A stretch of DNA of 64,000 nt from Macrocystis pyrifera (taxonomy: Eukaryota > Sar > Phaeophyceae > Laminariales > Laminariaceae): contig JASSKH010000001.1 in assembly GCA_031763025.1 (NCBI GenBank), forward strand, positions 23,871,840-23,935,839, in the 5' to 3' direction. Under the pieces are notes generated by a model. The model saw only the letters and a list, made by a program, of their open reading frames with translations. It was not told the DNA's origin and did no database searches. The position numbers and the translations under genes were made by a program. Every line of letters begins with the position of its first letter. Position 1 is the first letter of the stretch. Shown piece by piece: positions 1 to 8,890 of this stretch.

Positions 1-2
1 GG

Positions 3-821
3 GGATACTTGGCTAACGCGCAAGAAGAACAGCGGCGAGAGGGGGTGTCGGTGAAGCAAGCACCCCCATTGGTGGCGAGTCAGCTGCAAAAGCTGGTCGG
101 CGACATGCGCCGTCGCGTGCCTGCCCTGCCAACGGCGGCAGAACGATTCGCGATGGTACGGGACGTGGCGATTTTCTGTGTCGCTTTCCACACGATGAAG
201 CGTGGCTTCGAATTGTCAGTAGCACTGGCGTCCCAGGTGTTGCAGATGCCTAGAGGCGAGGGGTTCATTTTCAATTTCTTATTCGGTAAAACACTGAGGG
301 AGTCGTCCCAAGCGGTAGTGGTGCGAAGGAACGTGGAATGCCGTGAAATATGTGCCGTGGCGGCCATGATCGAGTACCGGCAGGCGGCGGAGTCCATGCA
401 GTGGGCACTCGCGGAGGACTCGGGGTTCCTTTTCCCGAGCGTCCTCGAGAGCGGAGACAAGGGGAAGATGGCGCTAACGCCGGCGCAGATGACCTCGAAC
501 CTCCAGGTCCACTTGAGAGCGGCGGGTATGGAGCACAAGCGGTACTCGCTGCACTCTTTTCGGGTAGGGGGGGCGGCGAGTCACCACATGGATGGGACGG
601 CCATGGACGTCCTCATGGAATACGTTAGATGGAGGTCCGCGGCCGTAGCCAGCAGATACGTAGGGATGACAGCATCCGCGTCGGCGTCGAACGGAGCGAA
701 ACGTTCGCGAGACACGGCCTTCATCCAGGCAGACGCTTTACCACTGTCGGAGGGGTTCGGGAAATCATACGCGGTATTCCCACGGGACAGCCGGCGGTCG
801 CAGAATCCAGGGAAAGAGTAG
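3..821 (+). CDS. Tyrosine recombinase, C-terminal part, of a DIRS/Ngaro-like element
   Basis: The reading frame is open from the left edge of the window and ends at a stop at 821, so the N-terminus is cut off by the window; no ATG near the left edge defines a start. The protein has the catalytic plan of tyrosine recombinases (DNA strand exchange through a covalent Tyr intermediate). Numbering from the TTG at position 9, an Arg in MKRGFEL is near residue 65, the H-x-x-R box (HSFR) is at 182-185, a Trp stands in the usual second-His position (VRWR, 208), and a Tyr in SRYVG is at 217. The HSFR-GGA-SH pattern is typical of eukaryotic DIRS, Ngaro and Crypton recombinases. It sits directly upstream of a repeat structure expected for such elements. 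The frame is uninterrupted in the visible part, so this copy may be young. A Crypton is the main alternative; the flanking repeats argue for DIRS. Confidence 0.82.
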   Translation, partial: GYLANAQEEQRREGVSVKQAPPLVASQLQKLVGDMRRRVPALPTAAERFAMVRDVAIFCVAFHTMKRGFELSVALASQVLQMPRGEGFIFNFLFGKTLRESSQAVVVRRNVECREICAVAAMIEYRQAAESMQWALAEDSGFLFPSVLESGDKGKMALTPAQMTSNLQVHLRAAGMEHKRYSLHSFRVGGAASHHMDGTAMDVLMEYVRWRSAAVASRYVGMTASASASNGAKRSRDTAFIQADALPLSEGFGKSYAVFPRDSRRSQNPGKE

Positions 822-947
822 GCTAGAAGTTTGGGAATGATGATAAAGGAAAGGTACCCGCACGAGAAAGGATAAGAGATGATCGAGCGGCGACACTGAG
901 ATAAGAAAAGGGAAACAAGTATGGGTGTGATCTCATGCCGTAGCAGA

Positions 948-1009
948 GAGGCCTCATTGATCCCAAACTATATACGAATTAACCTACGACGCTATGTTAC
1001 AACAGTAAT
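948..1009 (+). repeat. Split direct repeat, first copy (B1-like)
   Basis: These 62 bp, from GAGGCCTCATTGATCCC to ACAACAGTAAT, are identical to 1339-1400 with an offset of 391 bp. The same pair recurs at 54582-54646 and 54976-55037. Confidence 0.85.
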
Positions 1010-1338
1010 CTCGAAGGAAGAAGAGAGGGGACGCCAGCAGGGCGAACCCCTCTTCGGAAAAAGCCTCTTGTTGTACTGGGAGGCAGTGGTTAAAGCCCAC
1101 TCCGTGGTCGACACCGCAGCTCGACAACAGCACGACAAAGTAGAAAGAGGCTAGGGAAAACAGACCATCCCGCCCGCCCGTCGTTGGTAGCGAGGTGTAC
1201 CGTCGACAACGACATCAGTTGTTTTAGTGTGTATTTTACCGGGGTAGCTACTCTCTGCGACGACGTGCCGCGTTGATTGCCAGAGAATCAACGCGGGGGT
1301 AGTAACCCCGGGTGAGAGTCTCCGGCTGATCGCAGCAG

Positions 1339-1400
1339 GAGGCCTCATTGATCCCAAACTATATACGAATTAACCTACGACGCTATGTTACAACAGTAAT
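1339..1400 (+). repeat. Split direct repeat, second copy (B2-like), element right end
   Basis: Identical over 62 bp to 948-1009. It ends exactly where unrelated LINE sequence begins, so it marks the 3' terminus of the DIRS-like element. Confidence 0.83.
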
Positions 1401-1602
1401 TTGACCATTGACCACGCATCCCTTTCGAGACGGAGCACCGTTCCCACTCCTAGTAGAGACAGCTCCAACAATTGGGCGCTCATTACGTTGTTTCCATATA
1501 TATTCCATAAAAACGTTTTGCTAATCTTATCCCCTTCCTGTTCGGCCGCCTTTGGCCACCACTAAGGAGCCCAGGTGGGGGGGGGGGGGGGGGGGGGGGG
1601 GG
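1401..1602 (-). mobile_element. LINE 3' fragment (reversed) ending at a G26 tract
   Basis: Read on the - strand, 1401-1575 matches the end of the LINE at 4914-6585 (its segment about 6345-6523), including the stretch for WKQRNERPIVG and the CGTGGTCAATGGTCA motif. The sense 3' end is missing because the DIRS-like element abuts it at 1400, so that element probably inserted into this copy. At 1577-1602 lie 26 consecutive G. Confidence 0.75.
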
Positions 1603-1899
1603 CTTGACCATTTTCAACTAAACCCCGCGTCATTTTTACCATCGGAAATAATATATATATATATATATATATTTCTTCTATCGCACCACTCTGAAATGTG
1701 TGGACAGTTTGGGGCATTCATATGATACCGAAACAACGGGCAGAGTGGTGAAGCAGTACCGGAATACTTTGGTATCTGCTATATAAGGACCACCCACGAA
1801 GGGAGTGCAGTACAACCACACCGAAAAACACGCAAGATGACACACACGCTTACAGAACCATAGGATGGATTCCCCAAGGCTTTTCACCGACCAGGGAAA
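1603..1899. other. AT-rich spacer, no gene seen
   Basis: It contains a (TA)n run near 1651-1671. No supported coding sequence or recognisable repeat is seen apart from this. Confidence 0.5.
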
Positions 1900-2090
1900 A
1901 TTTTTGAAACCTCACGGATCCAGTCGATTCGGGTCGGGTCAGGTCGTGTCGTGTCGTGTCGTGTCGGGTCGGGTCGGGTCGGGTCAAGTGGTGCTCAATC
2001 TCTCGCGGGTCGGGTTCGGGCACCCTTACCAGACCCAACCCGACCTGACCCGCGAGGTTTGGCCCCACCCGTAAACAGCCCTGGAATTTT
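1900..2090 (+). repeat. GGGTC-rich interspersed repeat
   Basis: This is a dense run of GGGTCGGGTC and GTGTC units followed by CCCGCGAGGTTTGG and AACAGCCCTGGAA. A second copy in reverse orientation at 62071-62262 shares the same flanking words, so this is a dispersed element with a satellite core. Confidence 0.65.
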
Positions 2091-2265
2091 TCTTCCAGTT
2101 TATTTCTCCCAAACAAGGAGGGTACACACAAAGATAATAATAATGCTGCCTTTGGAAGCATCTCGTCGAGAAATTGTTATCGACGCATCGCTCGGCGGTT
2201 GCGCCTTGTGGAGAAAATCGGCTTGGCAAAATCGCCCGAGGGGTGTGTGTTATCATATTGGCGTT
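2085..2265 (+). repeat. Interspersed repeat, copy 1
   Basis: It shares an ordered series of blocks with 56905-57080: CTCCCAAACAAGGAGGGT, CGACGCATCGCTCGGCG, TTGTGGAGAAAATCGGCTTG and a final ATCATAT. Spacing is similar and the two are diverged. Function unknown. Confidence 0.55.
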
Positions 2266-2945
2266 GAATATCGTATCGGGTTTTTCGATATTTTCGCTAT
2301 ATCGAAGTGTTTGGCCCTCCAACTCCCCTGGCACCCCCCCGTGTCTTTATACAGATAATGAACGAGAAGCTTCAATCTACCAGTTATCAAATATCAATAT
2401 CGTATCGATTGGTTGTTTTCGTCTATCGGTATCCTATTGAGCTCGATTATCGTTTATCATATCGAAATATCGTATCGATTACCGGGGTAGTATTTTTTGT
2501 CTATCAGTATCGTATCGACTCGATTAACGTTCATCAAATATCACTACCGCATCGATCAGTTTTTTTTTTCTGTGTCAGTATCGTATCGAACTCCACTATC
2601 GTTCACCAAACATTATCGTTCATCAAATATAAATATCGTATCGATTATTTATTCGTCTATCAGTATCGTAAGGAACTCGATTATCGTTCATAAAATGTAT
2701 TTATCGTATCCATTACTATTAGCTTTTTGTTATATCGTATTGATAAGTGTTTTTTTTTTTCTATCATCATCGTATCGAACTCGATTGTAGTCATCAAATG
2801 TAAAGATCGTATCGATTAGTGTTTTCGACTATCGGTATCGTATCGAACTCGATTATCGTTCATGAAATATCAATATCGTATCGATTAGGTTTTTTTCTAT
2901 CGGTATCGTATCGAACCCGATTCCGATATCGATATCCGATATCCA
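2266..2945 (+). repeat. Minisatellite of TATCGTATCGA units
   Basis: There are roughly nine imperfect units of about 60-100 bp, each holding TATCGGTATCGTATCGAACT, GATTATCGTTCAT and ATCAATATCGTATCGATTA, separated by T-tracts. Reading frames across it are by-products of the repeat. Confidence 0.8.
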
Positions 2946-3359
2946 ACACTAGTGTGTCAACTTGTGTGTTGGGTTATACGGTAGTCAAAAAGTTCCTGCC
3001 TAAAACAAGCCCGACCAATGGCGTGCCGCGTTTTAGAGCCGAGCGAAAAGCCCCAGTCAAAAAAAAGTTGGAGACAGGTGCACTTAACGCTTTTTCTGCT
3101 GTTGTTGTTGTTGTTGTTGGTAATTCTTTTTGGGCTTGAGTTAGCAGTTGCTTTAATTCAAGCTTATGTTTTTACAATTTTAAGTTGCATTTATATAAAC
3201 GACGCAATCGTTCTTCATTAATTTTAAGTTAAGCGTTATTTTTTTATTTGGTATAAAAATAGAGAGGTAGGAAATTTAAATAATTCTCTTTTAATTTGTT
3301 GTTGTTGTTGTTGTTGTTGTTATGAATAAAATCAGTAGTTGTTGGCGGTTCTGATATGC
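2946..3359. other. Spacer with two (TTG)n tracts
   Basis: Short (TTG)n runs lie near 3101-3118 and 3296-3321. Nothing else could be supported. Confidence 0.5.
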
Positions 3360-3830
3360 TGAAAAAAGTCACGTGAAGAATCGGCGTCATCCTCCCCGGA
3401 ACAAACCCAGCTTGACAACCAGTTTGGCAACCACTCTTTGACAACCGCTTTGACAGTCAGTTTGGCAGCTACTGTGCTTTTACAACCAGTTTGACTACCA
3501 CTTTCCACAACCACTTTCGACAATCAGTTCGACAACCATGCTGACCATATGTTTTACGACCATTTGGACAAGTCAGCATGCCAGTCAGTTAGTTTGGCAA
3601 CCAGTTTGTCAGTCATATTAACAAACAGTTTGACAACCAGCTTGACAATCAGTTTGACATCTGCAGTAAGTATTAGTTGACAACCCAATTGGCAACCAGT
3701 TTGACAGCCAATTTGACAACCAGTTGAGCAACGGCAGCCACGTTGACAACCAAATTGGCAACCAATTTGACAATCAGTTTGACATCAGTGAACAACCATA
3801 CTGACAACGTCAACCAATTTGACGAGGCTG
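3360..3830 (+). repeat. Minisatellite of TTGACAACCAGTTTG units
   Basis: Units of about 12-16 bp, variants of TTTGACAACCAG and TTTGGCAACCAG, repeat across about 0.47 kb with drift. No conserved coding frame. Confidence 0.8.
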
Positions 3831-4264
3831 TTTCGTCAAAGAACGAAAAGATATGCCCAGCGCTTCTTATAGGAACTCCTATTGAACATTTTCACCTGAA
3901 AAACAAAGACAAAACAAAAAACGTTTTTCCTTGGTGTGAATCGAGGAGAGGTACCAGGTATTGTTTTCCGCCCTCTGCTGTTTTTAAAAATGGTCGCTGA
4001 ATTTCTCGCCCAAAGCGAGATTCGAAAATGACGGCCCGAGTACGATTTTCTGCGATATATATATATATATATATTTAAATCGAATTCGTTTTATTTCAGA
4101 AATGACAAATCACTCTCTCTCTATATATGTGTATTCCTGGCAACTCTGTAGAGCTGTCCAACACCTTCGTAACACTTTCTGGTTGGTGCACACGTTTGCC
4201 ATCCGTGAAAAGAAACTGATGAAAACAGCTTTCTCAGAAAAAAAGCACGGGGTGATGAAATAAA
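3831..4264. other. Spacer, no gene seen
   Basis: It contains (TA)n at about 4055-4074 and short CT runs. No supported feature. Confidence 0.45.
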
Positions 4265-4365
4265 AGTACCCTTGGGGGCACTTTGTTAACGCCGCCCCCG
4301 ATGGCCCTTCCAAGAGCTTACTGCACGCCCCAGAATTGGGGGCAAACTGGGGTACAGCCCCCCCC
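4265..4365 (+). repeat. GGGGGCA/TGCCCCC repeat, copy 1
   Basis: It has several GGGGGCA and GCCCCC words with inverted pairing potential, and resembles 6955-7065. Possibly a structured non-coding repeat; function unknown. Confidence 0.4.
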
Positions 4366-4371
4366 CTCACC

Positions 4372-4903
4372 CGTATGGGTTGGGATGGCGTCGGTTGGCA
4401 AGGACACCGTAAAACATGCCGCTCACTACGTGAGCTAGACATCCAGGGTACCGTTTTTTTTTTTTTTTTTTTTTTTTTGGCGGTCGCCCACAGCTGGTCG
4501 TCGAGTTAGATCATTTGTGCGAGGTAAAGAACCTTTACTCTGCACAAGGGAATTGATCGTATCACGTAGTGTTCAAGGTAAGGCACCCAAGAGGCAGTTT
4601 CATAGTACTCCCATTGCTTTCTCTAGAAGTGGCCACACCGGAAATTAATCTAACCCATCGAAGCTGTCATCCATATGCAAGTCCGCCTCACAAGCGGTTC
4701 TTAGTAGGATGCAGCTCACCCTTTATGCGACTCGCCGGACACCTCACGGCGCTTCGCGCCTGGTGCAAGCAATGTCTGCCTGGTCGGTGAAAACCCGACA
4801 TGCTCCGTCCCGGCATTGTAGGGATGCGAGGGTCCATGGTCATACGACTACGGCCATGCATGAGATCGAGTACATCTCTCCTATCGAGTACACCCCCCCC
4901 CCC
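4372..4903 (+). mobile_element. SINE-like element with poly(C) tail, near full length
   Basis: The element opens with GGGTTGGGATGGCGTCGGTT, runs through a T22-24 tract (about 4456-4479), a middle part with TTGATCGTATCACGTAGTG, and a 3' part with TTAGTAGGATGCAGCTCACC and GCATTGTAGGGATGCGAGGG. It ends in GAGTACA plus poly(C). More than ten copies or pieces occur in the window. The 3' word GAGTAC plus C-tract is shared with the LINE beside it. No transposition protein is encoded, so it is probably moved in trans. I did not find a clear tRNA-type A/B box pair. Confidence 0.78.
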
Positions 4904-4913
4904 CGAAAATAGA
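4904..4913 (+). repeat. Target-site duplication, left of LINE
   Basis: CGAAAATAGA here is repeated exactly at 6586-6595, on the other side of the LINE and its poly(C) tail. Confidence 0.75.
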
Positions 4914-4915
4914 TT

Positions 4916-6546
4916 GTGCAGAAAGCCTACGACACAGTATGGAGAAATGGATTGTGGAAAAAACTGTGGGAAATAGGAATCAGAGGAAAGATGTGGAGAA
5001 TGATGAAAAATATGACGGAATGTGCGAGAAGTGCTGTGATGCTGGACGGGGAAATATCGAAGTATGTTGATATTTTACAAGGTGTTGCACAGGGATGTAC
5101 GTTGTCACCTAACTTATTCAAGATATATATTAACGACCTGATAGTAGCAGTCGAGGGAGCAAGGCAGGGAGTCACGGTAGGGGAAGATACGGTGTCGGGA
5201 TTGATGTTTGCGAATGACTTCGTGGGGATATCAGAAACACCCGAAGGATTGCAGAAACAAATAGAGAAGGCGCTAGAATACACCAGGAAATGGAGGGTGA
5301 CGGCGAACGTCAAGAAATGCGCAGTAGTTGTTTGCAACGAAGATAAGGTAAACCCGGTAAATTTCAGTTGGAAGTGGGGAGAAGAGAATTGCCGATCGTA
5401 GACCAGTATACATACCTTGGCGTAGAGATCTCAAAAGACTGCTCTTGGGATACACATATAGCAAAAGTAATAGGAAAGGGTAAGGCACAAGTAGGCAAGA
5501 TGGATGCGATCCTAACAGACCCGAACCTTGACACTGGGATCAAGAGATGTATCTTGATTAATGTGATAGTACCAAAGCTAGAATATGCAGGAGAAGTATG
5601 GGAAGGGAACGCGAAACTCGTAAAACAGTTGGAAACAGTACAAATGACAGCAGCTAAAAAAATCCTGAGATGCTCAAGTACGACTAGTAATACAGTATTA
5701 AGAGCAGAACTGGGAATGCGCCCACTCAAGACAAATAGAGACATGAGAAAGTTGAACTGGCAATACAAAGTAAGGAACATGCCAAAAAAGAGGTTGCCAG
5801 CCATAGTTGATAGAGCTGTATGGGAGAAAGTATCAAAAGGACGAGCTGGAATAAGGTGGGATGGCGTAGTTGAGATAGTATGGAAGGATCTAGGGGGAAA
5901 CCAAGTAGAGATGATGTCCGCCGGGAAGTTTGGGAGGTACAAGGCAGAAGTAGAAGAAATGATAGAAAGAAGGGAAAGGCTAGCGCTAAGAAACAAGGTG
6001 GAATCGGAAAAACACTTGGAGATATACGGGGGATTGAGGGAAGGAATAGGAATGAAAACGTACTTGCATGGCCCAAGGGACTTCGCGAAAACGCTGAAAC
6101 TGCGCTTTCGTGTAGGGGACCTGGACCTGCCAGAAAGAAGAAAGAGGTACACCAGTAGCCGGGAAGAGGAGGAAGTAGACGCACAGATGTGCCCGTGTGG
6201 CAAAGCAATAGAGACTAGAACTCACATAGTAGGAGAATGTGAAATATTGAAGGAGTAACGGGATGTGTTAGAAGAGGAGATGAGGAAAATAGACGAATGT
6301 GACATGGAGGAGTTTGATACAATGAATAGCAGCGAGAAAACGATCGCTATCCTAGGAGATAGATGGTGGCCACAGGAGGCCAAACAGGAAGGGGATGAGA
6401 TTAGCAAAAAATTTCTATATAATTTATGGAAACAACGTAATGAGCGCCCAATTGTTGGAGGTGTCTCTATTAGGAGTAGGAACGGTGCTCCGTCTCGAAA
6501 GGGATGCGTGGTCAATGGTCAAATGACTAAGGCAAGCAACAAATGA
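4916..6546 (+). pseudogene. LINE ORF2 remnant: reverse transcriptase and C-terminal zinc knuckle
   Basis: The first part (to about 5370) shows RT blocks: AYDTVWRNGL, GVAQGCTLSPNLFKIYIND and the active-site block LMFANDFVGIS. The normal (Y/F)ADD is FAND here, so the first catalytic Asp is Asn and the enzyme should be dead. A frameshift near 5368-5400 moves the protein to another frame beginning around ELPIVDQYTYLGVEI, a typical LINE post-RT block. A TAA at 6256-6258 interrupts that frame (ILKE-stop-RDVLEE), which then continues to a TGA at 6544-6546. A Cys/His motif, CPCGKAIETRTHIVGEC, lies near 6190-6240. The final stop is only a few bases before the poly(C), so there is almost no 3' UTR. RT family is certain; the clade is not resolved. 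Confidence 0.88.
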
Positions 6547-6551
6547 GTACG

Positions 6552-6578
6552 CCCCCCCCCCCCCCCCCCCCCCCCCCC
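6552..6578 (+). repeat. C27 tail of the LINE
   Basis: Twenty-seven consecutive C follow AAATGAGTACG, then GCCGCCG and the right target-site copy. Confidence 0.8.
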
Positions 6579-6585
6579 GCCGCCG

Positions 6586-6595
6586 CGAAAATAGA
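6586..6595 (+). repeat. Target-site duplication, right of LINE
   Basis: Exact copy of 4904-4913. Confidence 0.75.
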
Positions 6596-6954
6596 AACCC
6601 ATGCTATATACCACGCGCGATGACTGCGACCGTAGGACGCTACCTTTGCAAGTGTGCCTGAGAATTGTCCACGGCACCTACTGCCGTCGTGGGTCCAGGC
6701 AGCAGCCGTGCCTGGTGTGGTGTGGTCGCATGCTTCATCACATTGTCCGTATTCGGAGGTACACACTTGAGTTTTTGCTGTGCCTCCAGAAGATGCTCTT
6801 GAGAGGTGACGATTATTGAGGATGTAGATTCGGCGAGAAGAGATGACGGCCGGAAGTAGAAGTTTTCCCACGGCGGCAGTAGATGCCCGGACAACCCTCG
6901 GGCAGATCTGGCATCCTACGGTCGCCGTCATCGCGCGCGCGGCGAAAATAGCAT
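6596..6954. other. Spacer, no gene seen
   Basis: Mixed composition. Reading frames on both strands lack recognisable motifs. Confidence 0.45.
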
Positions 6955-7065
6955 ACTTCACATTCTCGGGGGCACTCTAGCCTAATGTGCCCCGAATTCC
7001 GGGGGCGCATTAAGCTAAAAGTGCCGCCGGGGGTATCGTTAGCTACTTTGCCCCCGGGGGCATTG
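6955..7065 (+). repeat. GGGGGCA/TGCCCCC repeat, copy 2
   Basis: Alternating GGGGGC and GCCCC words resemble 4265-4365; GCCCCCGGGGGC at about 7051-7062 is a perfect 12-bp palindrome. Confidence 0.45.
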
Positions 7066-7867
7066 TCATATCAGTATCGTTGCCTGGAGATGGAGCGTTT
7101 TAGTGTTTTAGTGCTTGTACGGTGTTTTCGGGCTGTGGAACAACCACCTATGCTACCCTGAGAAAAACGCAGGTTGGTGCGGAATAATCCTTGGATTTTC
7201 TCGAGAAAAGTGGTACTGGAGAAACGGTTTTTTTTCGGCGGCGTGGCCCATGGATGGAGCTATGAATAAAATAGGTGTTGCTGTTACTGTTTCTGTCGCT
7301 GTGCGTGTGGTCACAGGATGGACCCAATAATTCTGAACGTTATTGCCCCGGAGGAGCCAGGTCAGATAATCTCAATATCGTATATTACGTTGCTCTTGTC
7401 ACGGCGCATGCTCTGTTCAGTTCCGACTGAGATGCCTTCTGCACACGCATTACGACAAGCAATATATATATATATATATATATATATGGCGTCCCTCTTT
7501 TGCAAGATCAACGATGCCACTCCATTTTTTCGGTACAACAAGATGAAACTTCCCCGTCAACCATTTACTTTCGTTTCCTTGCGACCCTAATTGAATTTTG
7601 AAGGTGACAATATCGTGCCCGTTTTCGCCAACTTCGTACGGCAGTACGTAATTCACTCTATGTTTTACTGTACGTTTTCAGTGCTTGAAAATATGTATTT
7701 ACTTTCGGCGTCAACCAATACTGTTTGGTTTCTTGCGGCCACAGAGTGGTTCGAATCTCGACGTTTTGTGTGGGTTTCGTTTTGTCGTATAACTAAATTT
7801 CGTTATTCTTCCGTTTCGAGTTTCGTGTGCCCGGCGTCGAAAAAAGAAGGCGACGAGGTAAAAACCC
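7066..7867. other. Gene-free stretch
   Basis: It contains (AT)n near 7461-7486. No frame has recognisable domains or convincing splice structure. Confidence 0.45.
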
Positions 7868-8230
7868 TAGGCAAAAACGCGGTTGAAGGGATTGCCTGGC
7901 GAATCTTGGAATCTTCGAAGAAACCAGCTGGCAGAACGCGACCCGAGCGTTTTATGGTTGTTATGCGAGATGCTTATTACGGGGGTCCATAGTTAATAGG
8001 ACCTATGGTATACATAAAAAAACCTATATATTTACCTATTTTTACTAACAAAATTTGGTCCAGTTAACTATGGACCCCCGTAATAGCACGTCTTAGGGTC
8101 TTCGAACAGTCCAGCCTGCAAACGTGGGCAAAAACGGTTTCGGGGGCTGCCTGGCGGACCTCCGAATGCTCGAACAAAGCATGCGGTAGAGACGCGAAGA
8201 CCCGGACGCATTAATGGTCGTTACGCGGGA
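7868..8230 (+). repeat. Diverged direct repeat interrupted by a MITE
   Basis: A segment at 7868-7975 (GGCAAAAACG, TGCCTGGCG, TCTTCGAA, CGACCCGAGCG) recurs diverged at about 8127-8230. The MITE at 7977-8083 lies between the two copies. Confidence 0.4.
7977..8083 (+). mobile_element. MITE copy 1 (TTACGGGGG family)
   Basis: A 107-bp element starts TTACGGGGGTCCATAGTTAA and ends TTAACTATGGACCCCCGTAA. Inverted termini are about 28 bp, and TA lies on both sides (7975-7976, 8084-8085). It has no coding capacity. Such ends with TA duplication suggest Tc1/mariner-like mobilisation, but no transposase is in the window. Confidence 0.88.
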
Positions 8231-8284
8231 ATGGCCGTTACGGGTGTCCGTCTAGTTAGTAGGATCGTCGAAAAGTCACACCTG

Positions 8285-8410
8285 CGGAGCTAGACAAGAT
8301 TTTTCACCCAGCATAGAGCTTACCAGTTGCTCGAGAAAATGGTTGGCACACACTGGATACGAGATAAAGAGGCTATGTGAAGGTGATACCCACTGAGCTA
8401 TCTATTAGGG
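8285..8410 (-). repeat. tRNA-like relic, copy 1
   Basis: The - strand carries an A-box-like ATAGCTCAGTGGGTATCA, but there is no intact T-arm or acceptor stem. Probably a tRNA-derived repeat rather than a functional tRNA. Confidence 0.3.
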
Positions 8411-8527
8411 TAAAATATCGAATAAATTTCCCAGCCCAGGGTGAACCAACAGCGACAACATTCTCCCCCCCTCTGAACGGCGAGATTTTTGCGACGTAAC
8501 GGTACCGTATACGGCCAAAGAGTGACC

Positions 8528-8790
8528 TACCGGCTTCGCTTCAATACCTGGGAGACCAGGGAGGCCATTTTTTTTCAGGGACGGGAGCGGAAGCGTTTCA
8601 GCGTTTCAATAAAAGACACGTTTTTTTTTACCGGCTTCGCTTCAATACTTGGAGGACGTGTTTTTACGGGGACGCGAGCGGAAGCGTTTCAGTAAAAGAG
8701 AAGTTTTTACCGGCTTCGCTTCAATACTTGGAGGACCAGGGAGGCGTGGTTTTTTCGGGGACGCGAGCGAAAGCGTTTCGATAAAAATAA
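8528..8790 (+). repeat. Three tandem units of about 80 bp
   Basis: Each unit has ACCGGCTTCGCTTCAATAC, TTGGAGGAC or a variant, a T-tract, GGGGACG-GAGCG and AAGCGTTTCA. Copies begin near 8531, 8629 and 8709. Confidence 0.7.
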
Positions 8791-8890
8791 ACGTTTGAAG
8801 TGAGAGATTCCAACTCGTGTCCTCGACGACGTCAAAGGTGAAGGTATTACCCACCGAGCTGATAAAGGGGTAAAAAATCGATCAGGTACT
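8785..8890 (-). repeat. tRNA-like relic, copy 2
   Basis: On the - strand, CAGCTCGGTGGGTAATACC (A-box-like) and ACGAGTTGGAATCTC (degraded B-box) are spaced as in a tRNA. Stems do not close, so it is read as a tRNA-derived relic. Confidence 0.35.

Larger units (their letters stand above)
1..1400 (+). mobile_element. 3' part of a DIRS/Ngaro-like tyrosine-recombinase retroelement
   Basis: The recombinase frame is followed by about 120 bp of spacer, a 62-bp sequence (948-1009), about 330 bp of unique sequence, and an identical second copy of the 62 bp (1339-1400). A B1-A2-B2 arrangement downstream of the recombinase is what split direct repeats of PAT/Ngaro-type DIRS elements look like; the matching A1 copy would lie left of the window. 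The right end is abrupt at 1400, where a reversed LINE relic starts. A decayed second copy with the same layout lies at about 54381-55037, which supports these borders. No reverse transcriptase is visible because the left part is missing. Confidence 0.72.
4914..6585 (+). mobile_element. 5'-truncated non-LTR retrotransposon (LINE) with poly(C) tail
   Basis: A 1.67-kb insertion lies between exact 10-bp direct repeats (4904-4913 and 6586-6595). It begins inside the reverse transcriptase domain, so it is 5' truncated as usual for target-primed insertion. Its 3' end is CAAATGAGTACG followed by 27 C (6552-6578). It lies directly after the C-tail of a SINE-like copy in the same orientation. Other 3' pieces of this family occur at 1401-1602, 20612-20770, 24232-24288, 44562-44640, 49835-49893 and 52139-52265. 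Confidence 0.88.

Noticed and set aside
5364-6203. 279-codon frame on the - strand over the LINE
   Set aside because: Antisense shadow of the reverse transcriptase remnant, whose family is clear on the + strand.
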